From assembly GCA_904419295.1 (NCBI GenBank), contig CAJFRA010000004.1, positions 68,710-113,339 on the forward strand: a stretch of 44,630 bases of DNA. The letters are read 5' to 3'. Made by a program: the position numbers and the translations under genes. Below are positions 17,746-25,990 of this stretch, piece after piece. Below the pieces are notes generated by a model that was not told where the DNA came from, made no database searches, and worked only from the letters and a program-made list of their open reading frames with translations. Origin of the DNA: Candidatus Pseudobutyricicoccus lothianensis. Its GTDB lineage: Bacteria; Bacillota; Clostridia; Oscillospirales; Butyricicoccaceae. Within the stretch, counting starts at the first letter, position 1. Each line of letters opens with the position of its first letter.

Positions 17746-17952
17746 TTAGGCCTGGGGCACCACGTTCTCGGCCTGGGGGCCGCGGTCGGTGGATACCACT
17801 TCGAAGGACACGCGCTGGCCTTCGTTCAGGGTCTTATAGCCATCGATCTGGATGGCGGAGAAGTGGACAAAAACATCCTCGCCGGCATCGGTGGTCAAAA
17901 AGCCATAGCCCTTTTCTGCGTTGAACCATTTCACTGTTCCGGTTGTGCTCAT
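17746..17952 (-). CDS. Cold-shock protein (CspA family)
   Basis: This is a 68-residue single cold-shock domain protein, an RNA chaperone. RNP1 K-G-Y-G-F-L and RNP2 V-F-V-H-F are intact, after the typical start G-T-V-K-W-F-N. The ATG at 17952 has GGAGG nine bases upstream; an in-frame ATG at 17967 is rejected on spacing and on family length. The gene has a roughly 185-nt leader with a large hairpin, described separately. Confidence 0.97.
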   Translation of the reverse strand: MSTTGTVKWFNAEKGYGFLTTDAGEDVFVHFSAIQIDGYKTLNEGQRVSFEVVSTDRGPQAENVVPQA

Positions 17953-18059
17953 AGTAGTAGCCTCCATAAAAAATATTGATCATTTTTGTGTCGAGAAAGA
18001 TCTCTCTCCACCCCAGCAGCTGGATGGGCAGCCGGGGATCAAGTGTAAAAATAAAAAAA

Positions 18060-18113
18060 TCACATATTTTTGTAAATCATCGTGGTACCAAAATGATTTG
18101 CAAAAATATGTGA
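18060..18113 (-). promoter_or_regulatory. Large hairpin plus U-tract in the cold-shock leader
   Basis: The arms 18061-18080 and 18093-18112 form a 20-bp stem with a single G-T wobble and a 12-nt loop. On the minus-strand transcript it is followed by a run of seven U, an A and five U. It lies roughly midway between the predicted promoter (18145-18173) and the start codon. It resembles an A/U-rich intrinsic terminator or a temperature-sensitive leader structure. The rest of 17953-18144 holds a smaller GC hairpin (18010-18037) and no gene. Confidence 0.6.
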
Positions 18114-18144
18114 AATCAATTCATACACTCTCATTACATTCTTT

Positions 18145-18173
18145 AGTATACCCCATCGGCTACAAAATAGCAA
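18145..18173 (-). promoter_or_regulatory. Predicted promoter of the cold-shock gene
   Basis: On the minus strand TTGCTA (18168-18173) and TATACT (18145-18150) have a 17-bp spacer. Transcription would start near 18138, giving a long leader as in other csp genes. Confidence 0.6.
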
Positions 18174-18239
18174 GAGGTAAATGAAAATTTTTTCAGCTGT
18201 TTTCACAAAAATAGGGCAAGCCTCCATCTGCCATACCGG

Positions 18240-18268
18240 TTGCCCTCCGGTCCCTTTTTTGCTATACT
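18240..18268 (+). promoter_or_regulatory. Predicted promoter of the NusG-II/Gx pair
   Basis: TTGCCC (18240-18245) and TATACT (18263-18268) have a 17-bp spacer, 27 bp before the ATG. Confidence 0.6.
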
Positions 18269-18295
18269 GATTCTATTCGTGGAAAGGAGCCTGCT

Positions 18296-18667
18296 ATGAA
18301 ACGAGTGAGACCCGGCGACTGGATCGCCGCTGTGCTGATCTTTACCCTGGCGACCGGCATCTGGGCGGCAGGCCGTTCCCAGAGCAGCGGCTCGTTGACT
18401 GCTCTCGTGCGGCAGGATGGCCAAGTCGTGCGCACCATCGCTCTGACCGGCCTGAGCGAGCCGATCACTTTTACGCTGGATGGCGCCTATACCAACACCA
18501 TCCGGGCGGAAAATGGCCGCATCTGTGTAGAGAGCGCCACCTGCCCCGGCCAGGATTGTGTCCATACCGGTTGGCTCACCCGGGCGGGCCAAAGCGCAGT
18601 CTGCCTGGAAAACCGGGTCAGCATTACACTAGAGGGCGCTGCGACTCTGGACGCTATAGCCCGATGA
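18296..18667 (+). CDS. NusG domain II-containing membrane-anchored protein
   Basis: The protein is 123 residues. An N-terminal membrane anchor (about 9-26) precedes an external NusG domain II-like fold with the Cys pattern C-V-E-S-A-T-C-P-G-Q-D-C-V-H-T-G. Proteins of this type are usually encoded directly before a Gx transporter, as here (10-bp gap), in anaerobic Firmicutes. The molecular role is not established. The ATG at 18296 follows AAAGGAG. Confidence 0.85.
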   Translation: MKRVRPGDWIAAVLIFTLATGIWAAGRSQSSGSLTALVRQDGQVVRTIALTGLSEPITFTLDGAYTNTIRAENGRICVESATCPGQDCVHTGWLTRAGQSAVCLENRVSITLEGAATLDAIAR

Positions 18668-18677
18668 GGTGTTTGCC

Positions 18678-19181
18678 ATGACAAGATCCAAACAAATCGC
18701 TTTGAGCGGCGTGCTGGCTGCCTTGGCCCTGGCCCTCTCCCTGCTGGAAAACCTGGTGCCTTTGGGCTTGCTGATCCCGCTGCCCGGCGTTAAACTGGGG
18801 CTCGCCAACATTGTTACACTGGTGGCGCTGTATGCTCTGGGGCCCTCTTTTGCCCTCGGCGTACTGCTGTGCCGCATTGCCACCCTCTATCTTGCCACAG
18901 GCAATTTCACTTCCCTCGCCATGTCTCTTGCCGGCGCGTTGTGCTCTTTTCTTGCCATGTGGCTCTGTTCTCGCTTGCCCCGCTGTTTTTCCATCTATGG
19001 CGTCAGCCTGATAGGGGCGGCCTTCCATAATCTAGGGCAGATCGGCGCCGCCTGCCTGTTGATGCGCAGCACGGCTGTGGTCTATTATCTGCCTTTGCTG
19101 CTGTATGCCGGCCTGGTCACCGGTTCGATCACAGGCGCTGTCGCCCGCCTGTGCTTACATCATCTGCCCTCTCACCGCTGA
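18678..19181 (+). CDS. Gx transporter family membrane protein
   Basis: This 167-residue hydrophobic protein has about five membrane helices and an early L-E-N-L-V-P-L-G-L-L-I-P-L-P-G-V-K-L-G-L-A-N block typical of the Gx transporter family (COG4769). That family is sometimes labelled heptaprenyl diphosphate synthase component I. The ATG at 18678 is preferred to a GTG at 18669 because GAGGTG then lies at a suitable distance. It follows the NusG-II gene and ends before a strong terminator, so the two form a bicistronic unit. The substrate is unknown. Confidence 0.85.
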   Translation: MTRSKQIALSGVLAALALALSLLENLVPLGLLIPLPGVKLGLANIVTLVALYALGPSFALGVLLCRIATLYLATGNFTSLAMSLAGALCSFLAMWLCSRLPRCFSIYGVSLIGAAFHNLGQIGAACLLMRSTAVVYYLPLLLYAGLVTGSITGAVARLCLHHLPSHR

Positions 19182-19211
19182 CCTTTGCTGGGGAAGCGGT
19201 GTTCTTTTCGA

Positions 19212-19243
19212 AAAAACTGCGGGACGGCCGTCCCGCAGTTTTT
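19212..19243. terminator. Strong bidirectional terminator
   Basis: A perfect 32-bp inverted repeat (AAAAACTGCGGGACGG and its complement) separates the convergent Gx and transglutaminase genes. The central bases form the loop. Confidence 0.88.
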
Positions 19244-19255
19244 CGCTATCTTTTT

Positions 19256-21442
19256 TCACAGTAGCGCCAGGCCAAAACGCAGCCAAAGGCGCTGCCACCA
19301 CTTGGCCTGCCGCCAGATCGCAGCCCCTTGTTCTGCCACTGCCTGGCGGGCTTGCCCTGCCTCGTCCTCTGTCAGCCCTTGGCGGCTGAAACGGGCTTTG
19401 AGTGCCAGCTGCTCGATGCAGGAATCCGGCTTTTGCCAAGGCGCCAGTTGCTGGGCGTAATGATACAGCCGCAACACTTGCTGGTTGGCATCCCCTCGCC
19501 TCCACTGCCATCTGCGATATTGCTGCATGCACCAGGGCCGCAACACCACTGCAGCTGCCAGGAGCAGGCACAGCACGATCCAGCCATAGGAAGATTTTTC
19601 TTCTTCTGTCTGCTGCTGCTCTTCCGCTACATTCTGCTGCTCTTGCTGTTCGGGAAGCTGCTGTTCAGGCTGCTGTTGCTGTTCTTGTTGCTCTTGCGGC
19701 TGGGTGGTCTGCTGCTGTTCGGGTTCCGACAAGCTTTCTATGGCTTGGCTGCCGCCGTATCCCGGTGTCATTTCAATGGGCAGCCAACCCACGCCTTCCA
19801 AATAGACTTCCACCCAAGCATGGGCCCGGCTATCGGGCACATCGGCCCAGCCGCTGCTGTTAAAGTCGCTCTCGTTGACCACATACCCTTCTACATACCG
19901 GGCGGGGACACCCAATGCCCGCAGCATCAACGTACCTGCCGAGGCAAAGTGCATGCAGTAGCCCCGCTTGTTTTCCCCCAAAAAGTATTGGACATAGTCT
20001 TCGCCGTCTGGCGTCAGGCCAGGGGCCGCGTCGTAGCGGGCCGCTCCCCGGATAAAGGCTGCCGTGCTTTCCACCACCGTCTGCCAGTCGGCTTGGCTGC
20101 TATCCGGCACCCCATTTTCGGCGGCCAACTGCCGCAGCCACTGTGCCAGATCCTCGTCGACATCCAGGCAAGTCTGCCGAACATATTGGCTATATAGATT
20201 TTCCGCATAGCGCAAGCTATCTGGGGTAGAAAGAGGTTCCGACAAGCTGGAAAGGCCCATGGTATCCAATGCAAACGTTTGGGATCGGGCGGCAACCCGG
20301 ATGTAGCTGTCTCGCACGAACCGGGTCTCGGGCAGCTGCCCTTCCCGGGTGGTCAAGCCATAAGGTGCATACAGATAGGCCCCGTTGGGCCGCAGCAACG
20401 TGATCTCCATGTGAAAAGGCTCCACTTGGGGCAAGTTGCTGCGCATCACGTCGCTCATCAGATTCATGGGTGCAAAATCCGCATCCCCCATCGCTTGCTC
20501 ATAAACACGGGCCGGGGTCTGCCGCCAGGAATCACCGGTGTACACTTCGGCCGAAAAGCCTTTCAAATAAGTCTTTTCACGCCGTTCGCTGTATACCCGC
20601 AAAGCCGTCTCGCCGGTAAAGTGCAAGCTGCCGTTGGAGGACAGATCTGTCCTGCCATTGGTGCTGGCAAAAGGCAGCGCCAACGCATTGATGGTATCCC
20701 CTTCCACAAAGGAGTTAAACGCCATGCGGAGCGATTCGACCCGCGGGGAACGCTGGTAGCCTTGCAGCGGCACCAACAGATAGGTAAAGCACAAAAAAGC
20801 CGCTACCACCGGCATGGCGATCAATCCCATCTTGGCCGAAGAAAACCGGTCGGCCCGGCCTGCCCGGGCAGCCAGCAATACAAGCCAGCAGCCAATGAGC
20901 CCCAGCAGAGGCACTAAGGGAGGAGTATGCATGACAATGACGGGCAGCAGCACAGTGGGCAATGTGTAAAACAGGACCTGCCAAAAACTGCGCCGCCGTG
21001 CAACAGCCCATGCCACAAGCAGGGCTGCAACAGCCACAATAAACTGCAAACAGGCAGTGGCTGCCTGGCTGGCTTGCTCCGGTGTCATGGCTTCCAATGG
21101 ATACAGCTGGTCAAACCCTGGGACATTTTCGGCATACACTTGGCTAACAGCGCACCCCAAAACCACTGCTCCCCGCAGCAAAATACGGAAGAAGGCAGCT
21201 CCTGCCAAGACCAGGGCGCTCACATACCCCGCCACCCACAGAGGGCGGCGGCGGGGCTGCCAACAAACGATCAGCGCCACCAAGCCCGCCAACACAGCCA
21301 TTCGGCAGGCCGGTGCCACATCCAGCCCAATTTCTTCGGGAATCAGATCTGCAAAGCACAGCAACGAGCACAGCAGAGCCGTCAGCACCAAAATGGCATC
21401 AAAGATCCCCTGCATCAGGTCCCGTTTCATGCGGCTGGGCAT
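19256..21442 (-). CDS. Transglutaminase-like membrane protein (TgpA/DUF3488-DUF4129 type)
   Basis: The protein is 728 residues with about six N-terminal membrane helices and an external transglutaminase-like core. The core has catalytic Cys in R-G-Y-C-M-H-F-A (about residue 494) and His in R-A-H-A-W-V-E-V-Y (about 541). The usual third residue, Asp, appears as Glu in W-L-P-I-E-M-T-P-G (about 557). A Gln/Glu-rich linker (about 570-615) precedes a last membrane helix and a cytoplasmic tail. It ends the MoxR-DUF58-transglutaminase operon, a conserved trio of unclear function. The ATG at 21442 follows GAGGAGGAAG and overlaps DUF58 by 16 bp. Confidence 0.92.
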   Translation of the reverse strand: MPSRMKRDLMQGIFDAILVLTALLCSLLCFADLIPEEIGLDVAPACRMAVLAGLVALIVCWQPRRRPLWVAGYVSALVLAGAAFFRILLRGAVVLGCAVSQVYAENVPGFDQLYPLEAMTPEQASQAATACLQFIVAVAALLVAWAVARRRSFWQVLFYTLPTVLLPVIVMHTPPLVPLLGLIGCWLVLLAARAGRADRFSSAKMGLIAMPVVAAFLCFTYLLVPLQGYQRSPRVESLRMAFNSFVEGDTINALALPFASTNGRTDLSSNGSLHFTGETALRVYSERREKTYLKGFSAEVYTGDSWRQTPARVYEQAMGDADFAPMNLMSDVMRSNLPQVEPFHMEITLLRPNGAYLYAPYGLTTREGQLPETRFVRDSYIRVAARSQTFALDTMGLSSLSEPLSTPDSLRYAENLYSQYVRQTCLDVDEDLAQWLRQLAAENGVPDSSQADWQTVVESTAAFIRGAARYDAAPGLTPDGEDYVQYFLGENKRGYCMHFASAGTLMLRALGVPARYVEGYVVNESDFNSSGWADVPDSRAHAWVEVYLEGVGWLPIEMTPGYGGSQAIESLSEPEQQQTTQPQEQQEQQQQPEQQLPEQQEQQNVAEEQQQTEEEKSSYGWIVLCLLLAAAVVLRPWCMQQYRRWQWRRGDANQQVLRLYHYAQQLAPWQKPDSCIEQLALKARFSRQGLTEDEAGQARQAVAEQGAAIWRQAKWWQRLWLRFGLALL
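19598..19730. repeat. CTG/TTG-rich low-complexity tract encoding a Gln-rich linker
   Basis: Imperfect triplet repeats encode a run rich in Gln, Glu and Pro in the transglutaminase-like protein. Slippage could change linker length between strains. Confidence 0.85.
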
Positions 21443-22428
21443 GGCGCTTCCTCCTCTCTGGGGCCTTCTACATAAAAGGCCTGCCCTTCTCCCTCTGTTG
21501 GGCCCGGCCAGATCTGCCGCACATCAGTGGGATCGGCGGGGGGCTGCTGTGCGCCAGCCTGCCACAGAAATTGGGCAAAATCCGCATCCGATTCCACGCG
21601 GCTCTGGCATAGTTGCCCGCTTCCATCGGCCCACACCAAGCGATGTGCCCGGCCTTTTTCCCGCAGCTGGAGGGAGCAGGCAGCCAGCCGGTCCAACAAA
21701 GCGTCTACCCGTTCGGGCTGCCCATATAGATCAAATAACAACACCACATCGGGCCGATGGTCGCTCTCCGGCTCCCGCACCACCAGCTCATCCAGTTTAG
21801 AAGACAACTTCCAGTGCACGATGCGCAGGCTATCGCCGGGGCGATAGGGCCGCACAGCATAATCATCCAGTGTGGAGCCCTGTTCCCGCCGCATTGGCTC
21901 TTCGCTCATCTGGCCGTCCAGGCCGGCCGGTACATCCTCTCCTTCTGGCTGTGGTTCTGCCAAAAGGTAAACTGCCCTTTGCCCTTTCAGCGGGATGGGA
22001 AACAAGCCCATAAAATCATAAGCCCGTACGAACCGCAGCTGGCAATGCACCACGCCGCAGTGTTCCAGGGCAAAAGGGCGGCTTACCGCTTCTCCCTCAC
22101 AGCCCAACGGCAGGCGCAGCGGGTAATGATGGGAATGTCCGGTCATCTGGTTGATGCATTGGACCCGCATAGCCAAGCAGCGCACAGGCAGGCGAAACCG
22201 ATTTTCCACCCGCACCACCAAGGGCAGCGCTTGCCCTCTGCGCCCACTGGCCCCCAAATGGAGCCCCACCCGCAGGCCCCGGATGCCGGGCAAGCTGAGC
22301 AAAAGGCTCAAAATAGGCAGTAAGAGGCTCAAGGCCAGCACATAACCGGCCAGCCAGCCGGAAAACAAAATATAAAACAGCAATACCGCCGCCAGAAACA
22401 CCAAGTACCCAAACCACGCACCTAGCAT
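21427..22428 (-). CDS. DUF58 domain protein
   Basis: The protein is 333 residues. Two N-terminal membrane helices (about 5-45) are followed by a soluble part with the DUF58 signature Y-R-P-G-D-S-L-R-I-V-H-W-K near residue 215 and a vWA-like V-V-L-L-F-D-L strand. DUF58 proteins are encoded with MoxR AAA ATPases and transglutaminase-like proteins, exactly as here, and are thought to be ATPase substrates or adaptors. It starts 4 bp after the MoxR gene ends. Confidence 0.92.
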   Translation of the reverse strand: MLGAWFGYLVFLAAVLLFYILFSGWLAGYVLALSLLLPILSLLLSLPGIRGLRVGLHLGASGRRGQALPLVVRVENRFRLPVRCLAMRVQCINQMTGHSHHYPLRLPLGCEGEAVSRPFALEHCGVVHCQLRFVRAYDFMGLFPIPLKGQRAVYLLAEPQPEGEDVPAGLDGQMSEEPMRREQGSTLDDYAVRPYRPGDSLRIVHWKLSSKLDELVVREPESDHRPDVVLLFDLYGQPERVDALLDRLAACSLQLREKGRAHRLVWADGSGQLCQSRVESDADFAQFLWQAGAQQPPADPTDVRQIWPGPTEGEGQAFYVEGPREEEAPCPAA

Positions 22429-22432
22429 AGTC

Positions 22433-23395
22433 TCACCTCAGTTTGGGGGCCGGCGTCTGCTCCAAGATCTCTTGGGCCAGCTGGCGGCTGGTAACGCCTT
22501 GGGCCTTGCCCTGTTGGTTCAGCAGCAGCCGATGGCTCACCGCGTCGCTGAACAGCACCCCCACATCCTGGGGAATGACAAAATCGCGCCCTTGGAGCCA
22601 AGCTGCCGCCTGGGCCAGCTGGGCTACGGCGATGGATGCCCGCGGGCTTCCCCCCTGCCCAATGAGCGGGTGCTGCCGGGTGGCATTGATCAGCCGGATC
22701 ACATAGTCGTAAATTTCATCGCTGACATATACTTGGCGCACCTCTTGCCGCATCCGCAGGATATCAGCCCCTTCTGCCACTTGCTGCACCGGCTCCACCG
22801 GTTGGCTGCCGTGTTTGCGGCGCAGCATCTCCAGTTCGTCTGCCGGTGCAGGATACCCCAGAGAGAAGCGGACCATAAAGCGGTCCAGCTGGGAATCGGG
22901 CAGCAGTTGTGTTCCCGAAGCGCCGGTGGGGTTTTGGGTGGCGATGACCACAAAGGGCTCTGGAATGCGGTGGGTCACCCCATCCACAGTGACACTGCCT
23001 TCTTCCATCGCCTCCAACAGTGCCGCTTGGGTACGGGATGAAGCCCGGTTGATCTCATCGGCTAAAAACAGATTGCACAAAATGGCGCCGGGCTTGAACT
23101 CCAGCACACCGCCTGTCCGGTCATATACGGAAAACCCGGTGATATCCGAAGGCATCACATCAGGGTTGAACTGCATCCGCTTATAATCCAGCGCCAGCGC
23201 TTTGGAAAACGCCAATGCCAGCGTCGTCTTTCCCACGCCCGGCATGTCTTCCAGCAAAATATGGCCCCGGGCAACAATGACCATCAGCACTTTCACAATG
23301 GCCATGTCTTTGCCCACCACGTCTTTTTGTACTTCACGCAGGATGGCCAGTGCCTGGCCGCTGGCCAGTTTATCCAAAGCAATGGATCCTTCCAT
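22433..23395 (-). CDS. MoxR family AAA+ ATPase
   Basis: This 320-residue AAA+ ATPase has Walker A G-V-G-K-T-T near residue 51, Walker B in LFLADEINRA, a sensor-1 stretch V-I-A-T-Q-N-P, and P-D-S-Q-L-D-R-F-M typical of MoxR/RavA proteins. These act as chaperones for metal- or vWA-containing partners. It is the first gene of the trio with DUF58 and the transglutaminase-like protein. The ATG at 23395 follows GGGAGAG; longer in-frame starts run into the promoter region and were rejected. Confidence 0.95.
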   Translation of the reverse strand: MEGSIALDKLASGQALAILREVQKDVVGKDMAIVKVLMVIVARGHILLEDMPGVGKTTLALAFSKALALDYKRMQFNPDVMPSDITGFSVYDRTGGVLEFKPGAILCNLFLADEINRASSRTQAALLEAMEEGSVTVDGVTHRIPEPFVVIATQNPTGASGTQLLPDSQLDRFMVRFSLGYPAPADELEMLRRKHGSQPVEPVQQVAEGADILRMRQEVRQVYVSDEIYDYVIRLINATRQHPLIGQGGSPRASIAVAQLAQAAAWLQGRDFVIPQDVGVLFSDAVSHRLLLNQQGKAQGVTSRQLAQEILEQTPAPKLR

Positions 23396-23506
23396 ATCTT
23401 TTCTCTCCCTTCCAGGTCTTGTGGTCTTCTCACCGATCCGTGTCATTGTGCACAAACAATGACCTCCCCTTTTCAGTCCTCGCAAATTTCGTGCACATTT
23501 GCTCCC

Positions 23507-23535
23507 ATTGTATCACAGTCTCAAGCTGGCGTAAA
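23507..23535 (-). promoter_or_regulatory. Predicted promoter of the MoxR operon
   Basis: On the minus strand TTTACG (23530-23535) and TACAAT (23507-23512) have a 17-bp spacer, leaving a leader of about 105 nt. The rest of the gap 23396-23707 holds only the terminator at 23650-23689. Confidence 0.5.
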
Positions 23536-23649
23536 GCTGTGTCTGCCCCATGGATTTTTTCCCAACCCCCTGGTGCCAAAAAAGGCAGGCACACCTGCAA
23601 AAACACGCCGTATTTTTTCTTTTGCAAGCTGCTTTGGGCACCATTATGT

Positions 23650-23689
23650 AAAAACGTCCTTCTGCGCTTTCCCGCAAAAGGACGTTTTT
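23650..23689 (-). terminator. Intrinsic terminator after the small membrane protein gene
   Basis: An 11-bp stem AAAAACGTCCT/AGGACGTTTTT (23650-23660 and 23679-23689) has T-runs on both strands and a small GCG/CGC stem in its loop. It closes the minus-strand cluster that begins near 28.0 kb. Confidence 0.8.
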
Positions 23690-23707
23690 GCTGCTCGCCA
23701 GCCAGGA

Positions 23708-23965
23708 TCAATCTTCGTATTCCAAGTACCATTCCCGCTCTGGCTCCTCTTCTTCCCGGGTCCATTCCCGCAGGAATTTCGCCATTTGCGGCACCCAGGT
23801 GGCCACAAATGCCAAAGATGCCCCCAAGAGGGCAGCCCGGCGCCTTTCCCGAGGGATCGCCATACCGGCCACCATCCCCAGGGCGAAAAGGCAAACTTTC
23901 AAAAGGGCCATATCTTTCCAATCCATCTGGCGGCAATATGCGTTGGCACGTTCCAATAACTTCAT
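23708..23965 (-). CDS. Small two-helix membrane protein, unknown function
   Basis: The protein is 85 residues with two probable membrane helices (about 19-37 and 44-60) separated by a basic turn P-R-E-R-R-R, and a very acidic C-terminus. I do not recognise a named family. The ATG at 23965 follows GGGAGGG at good spacing. It is the last gene before a terminator, downstream of the CD1247-like gene. The codon use and clear ribosome site suggest it is real. Confidence 0.7.
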   Translation of the reverse strand: MKLLERANAYCRQMDWKDMALLKVCLFALGMVAGMAIPRERRRAALLGASLAFVATWVPQMAKFLREWTREEEEPEREWYLEYED

Positions 23966-24057
23966 CTGTCTGCCCTCCCCTATTCTTCCATACGCCACTG
24001 AAACGACCACTGGCAGGCGCCTAAACCGCCGCCTGCCAGTGGAAATACTCTCTTTTG

Positions 24058-24513
24058 TTATTCTTTGTCTTCGCCTTCGTGATCGTGGCCGCAACCACAG
24101 CCGCAATCCTCGTCTTCGCCGAAGTCAAACTCCAGCTCCTCACCGCAGGCCGGGCACTGGATGCCGCCCTTGTCCAGCAAAGATTCATCCAAATAGATCT
24201 CTTCGCCGCAGGTGGGGCATACGACGCTGTAAATGTCGTCGTCATCCTCATCTTCACAGCCGCAGTCGCAGGCGTCATCTTCATCGCCATAGATGTCTTC
24301 TTCTACATCTGTCAGCTCATCGCCGATGGCGTCCAGCTCTTCATTGATCACATCCAGCTCCTGATCCATATCGGAAATGGTCAGTGCCATATCGTTCAGG
24401 GTATCCAAGATCGCGCTGAACAGCTTGCCTTCGTCGGAATCTTTCTTCAGGTTCAGGCCTTCCATCAGGCCTTTCAGATAGGCTGTTTTTTCTGTCAGTG
24501 TCATATGAAACAT
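24058..24513 (-). CDS. CD1247-type acidic zinc-ribbon protein
   Basis: The protein is 151 residues. Its N-terminal helical part (M-T-L-T-E-K-T-A-Y-L-K-G-L-M-E-G-L) matches the clostridial CD1247 N-terminal domain. A strongly acidic middle with C-D-C-G-C-E follows, then a zinc ribbon with two C-x-x-C knuckles (V-C-P-T-C-G and Q-C-P-A-C-G), and a metal-ligand-rich end C-G-C-G-C-G-H-D-H. It is probably a metal-binding regulatory or adaptor protein; the function is unproven. It lies 79 bp after efp. The ATG at 24513 (GGAG six bases upstream) is preferred over 24504. Confidence 0.8.
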   Translation of the reverse strand: MFHMTLTEKTAYLKGLMEGLNLKKDSDEGKLFSAILDTLNDMALTISDMDQELDVINEELDAIGDELTDVEEDIYGDEDDACDCGCEDEDDDDIYSVVCPTCGEEIYLDESLLDKGGIQCPACGEELEFDFGEDEDCGCGCGHDHEGEDKE

Positions 24514-24592
24514 CCATTTCTCCGGCCGGCCATTGGCCTCATGCCCTCCCGCTGCCGGCGGCCGGTGGGCCGCGGGAAAGCTGCTCGCCCGA

Positions 24593-25156
24593 TTACTCTT
24601 TGGAGCGCTCCAGGTATTCGCCTGTACGGGTATCGATACGGATCTTTTCACCGTTGTCGATGAACAGCGGCACCTTGACCACAGCGCCGGTCTCCAGTGT
24701 CGCAGGCTTTGTGGTGTTGGTGGCAGTGTCGCCCTTGAAGCCGGGATCAGTCTCTGTGATCACCAGGTCTACAAAGAGCGGGGGCTCCACGCCAAAGACG
24801 TTGCCTTTGTAAGACAGCACCTTGACGATCATATTCTCTTTGACAAACTTAAAGTTATCGCCCAGTTTGTCGGCATTGATGGGCATTTGGTCATAGGTCT
24901 CTGTATCCATGAAGTAATACAAATCGCCATCGTTATACAGATACTGCATATCCCGGCGCTCTACAAAGGCCTGCTCAAATTTATCGGTAGGGCTGAACGT
25001 GCGCTCAACCACCGCACCGGTGATGACGTTTTTGCACTTGGTACGGACAAAGGCCGCGCCCTTGCCGGGCTTTACATGCTGAAATTCCACGACCTGCAGA
25101 ACTTGTCCATCCAATTCAAAAGTAGCGCCATTTCTAAAATCGCCTGCTGAAATCAT
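24593..25156 (-). CDS. efp: Translation elongation factor P
   Basis: EF-P relieves ribosome stalling at polyproline stretches. The protein is 187 residues, of standard length, with three beta-barrel domains. The tip loop is [12 protein letters not shown] with Lys32, the residue modified in Bacillus EF-P. The C-terminus has the conserved [13 protein letters not shown]. The ATG at 25156 follows TTGGAGGAGC. Lying in the same cluster as the M24 peptidase gene upstream is a common Firmicutes arrangement. Confidence 0.97.
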   Translation of the reverse strand: MISAGDFRNGATFELDGQVLQVVEFQHVKPGKGAAFVRTKCKNVITGAVVERTFSPTDKFEQAFVERRDMQYLYNDGDLYYFMDTETYDQMPINADKLGDNFKFVKENMIVKVLSYKGNVFGVEPPLFVDLVITETDPGFKGDTATNTTKPATLETGAVVKVPLFIDNGEKIRIDTRTGEYLERSKE

Positions 25157-25193
25157 TCGTGCTCCTCCAATGTATCAATATTTTAACAGCATT

Positions 25194-25222
25194 ATTCTAT
25201 CCCAAAGTGCCGCAATTTGCAA
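25194..25222 (-). promoter_or_regulatory. Predicted promoter of efp
   Basis: On the minus strand TTGCAA (25217-25222) and TAGAAT (25194-25199) have a 17-bp spacer, 38 bp before the efp start. Confidence 0.55.
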
Positions 25223-25261
25223 GCATTTCATGCAAGAGACACAGGCTTTTCTCAAAAAGTC

Positions 25262-25972
25262 CTACTGTGCCTCTCCTTTTCTGGGGAAATACGGGCATTT
25301 TGCTCCCAAACACTGGTTATTTCGCCCGAAATCGACGCACTGTATCTGCTGTGGGCGCTCCATTTGCGCCAATCCTTGTTGAGCTGTGAACTCCACCGCC
25401 TGCAACAGTGCGGTATACGAATCTCTTTTGCAGCACCGGGGGCCGCCTGTTGCACCGATGGCTGCAAGGCTCTTGGCGGTCAACTGGTTGCTCCAGCCCC
25501 AGCTCTGGCCCGAAAGCGGCGTCGCTTTTGTGGCAATGCTGAGGAAAATACCCGTGCTGATACCAGCCCCGCAGGCGCCCCACAGGCCGCAAACGCCGCC
25601 AGGCACTTGCGCGCCCCGGCGCTCCATCTCCTCCAGCGCCTGCTCCAGGTCCAGCTGGCCGCCGGCGTTGTGATACGCTGCCAGCAGCGCTGCGCCGACC
25701 AGCACATGGTGCTCCGGTCCATGCATATGGATGTGTGGCGAGCGGATCACCTGCTGGAAAATGGCGATGGGATCCCGGCTTTTGGTCTCTAGGCATGCTT
25801 TGCGGATCACGCACAGGCCGATCTTCTCATGGCAGGCATCACAGATGTAGTGGCCTTGGACACACCGGGCATGGCTCCACTCCTGTTTGCCGCAGAAATG
25901 GCACGTCATCTGCTCCGGCTGTTCCAAATATTCCAGCGGCGCACCGCATACCAAGCACTCTTCTGCACTCAT
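25262..25972 (-). CDS. DUF5714-like cysteine-rich protein
   Basis: The 236-residue protein has an N-terminal set of zinc knuckles (C-L-V-C, C-H-F-C, then C-D-A-C-H). A Gly/Ala/Cys-rich core has H-I-H-M-H-G-P-E-H-H-V-L-V-G-A-A-L-L and P-G-G-V-C-G-L-W-G-A-C-G-A-G. This pattern recalls DUF5714 proteins of clostridia, some of which are fused to methyltransferases. No catalytic domain is seen here. The C-terminus has three more Cys. It is located between the M24 peptidase and efp. Confidence 0.65.
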   Translation of the reverse strand: MSAEECLVCGAPLEYLEQPEQMTCHFCGKQEWSHARCVQGHYICDACHEKIGLCVIRKACLETKSRDPIAIFQQVIRSPHIHMHGPEHHVLVGAALLAAYHNAGGQLDLEQALEEMERRGAQVPGGVCGLWGACGAGISTGIFLSIATKATPLSGQSWGWSNQLTAKSLAAIGATGGPRCCKRDSYTALLQAVEFTAQQGLAQMERPQQIQCVDFGRNNQCLGAKCPYFPRKGEAQ

Positions 25973-25990
25973 TCCATTCTCTCCATTCCC

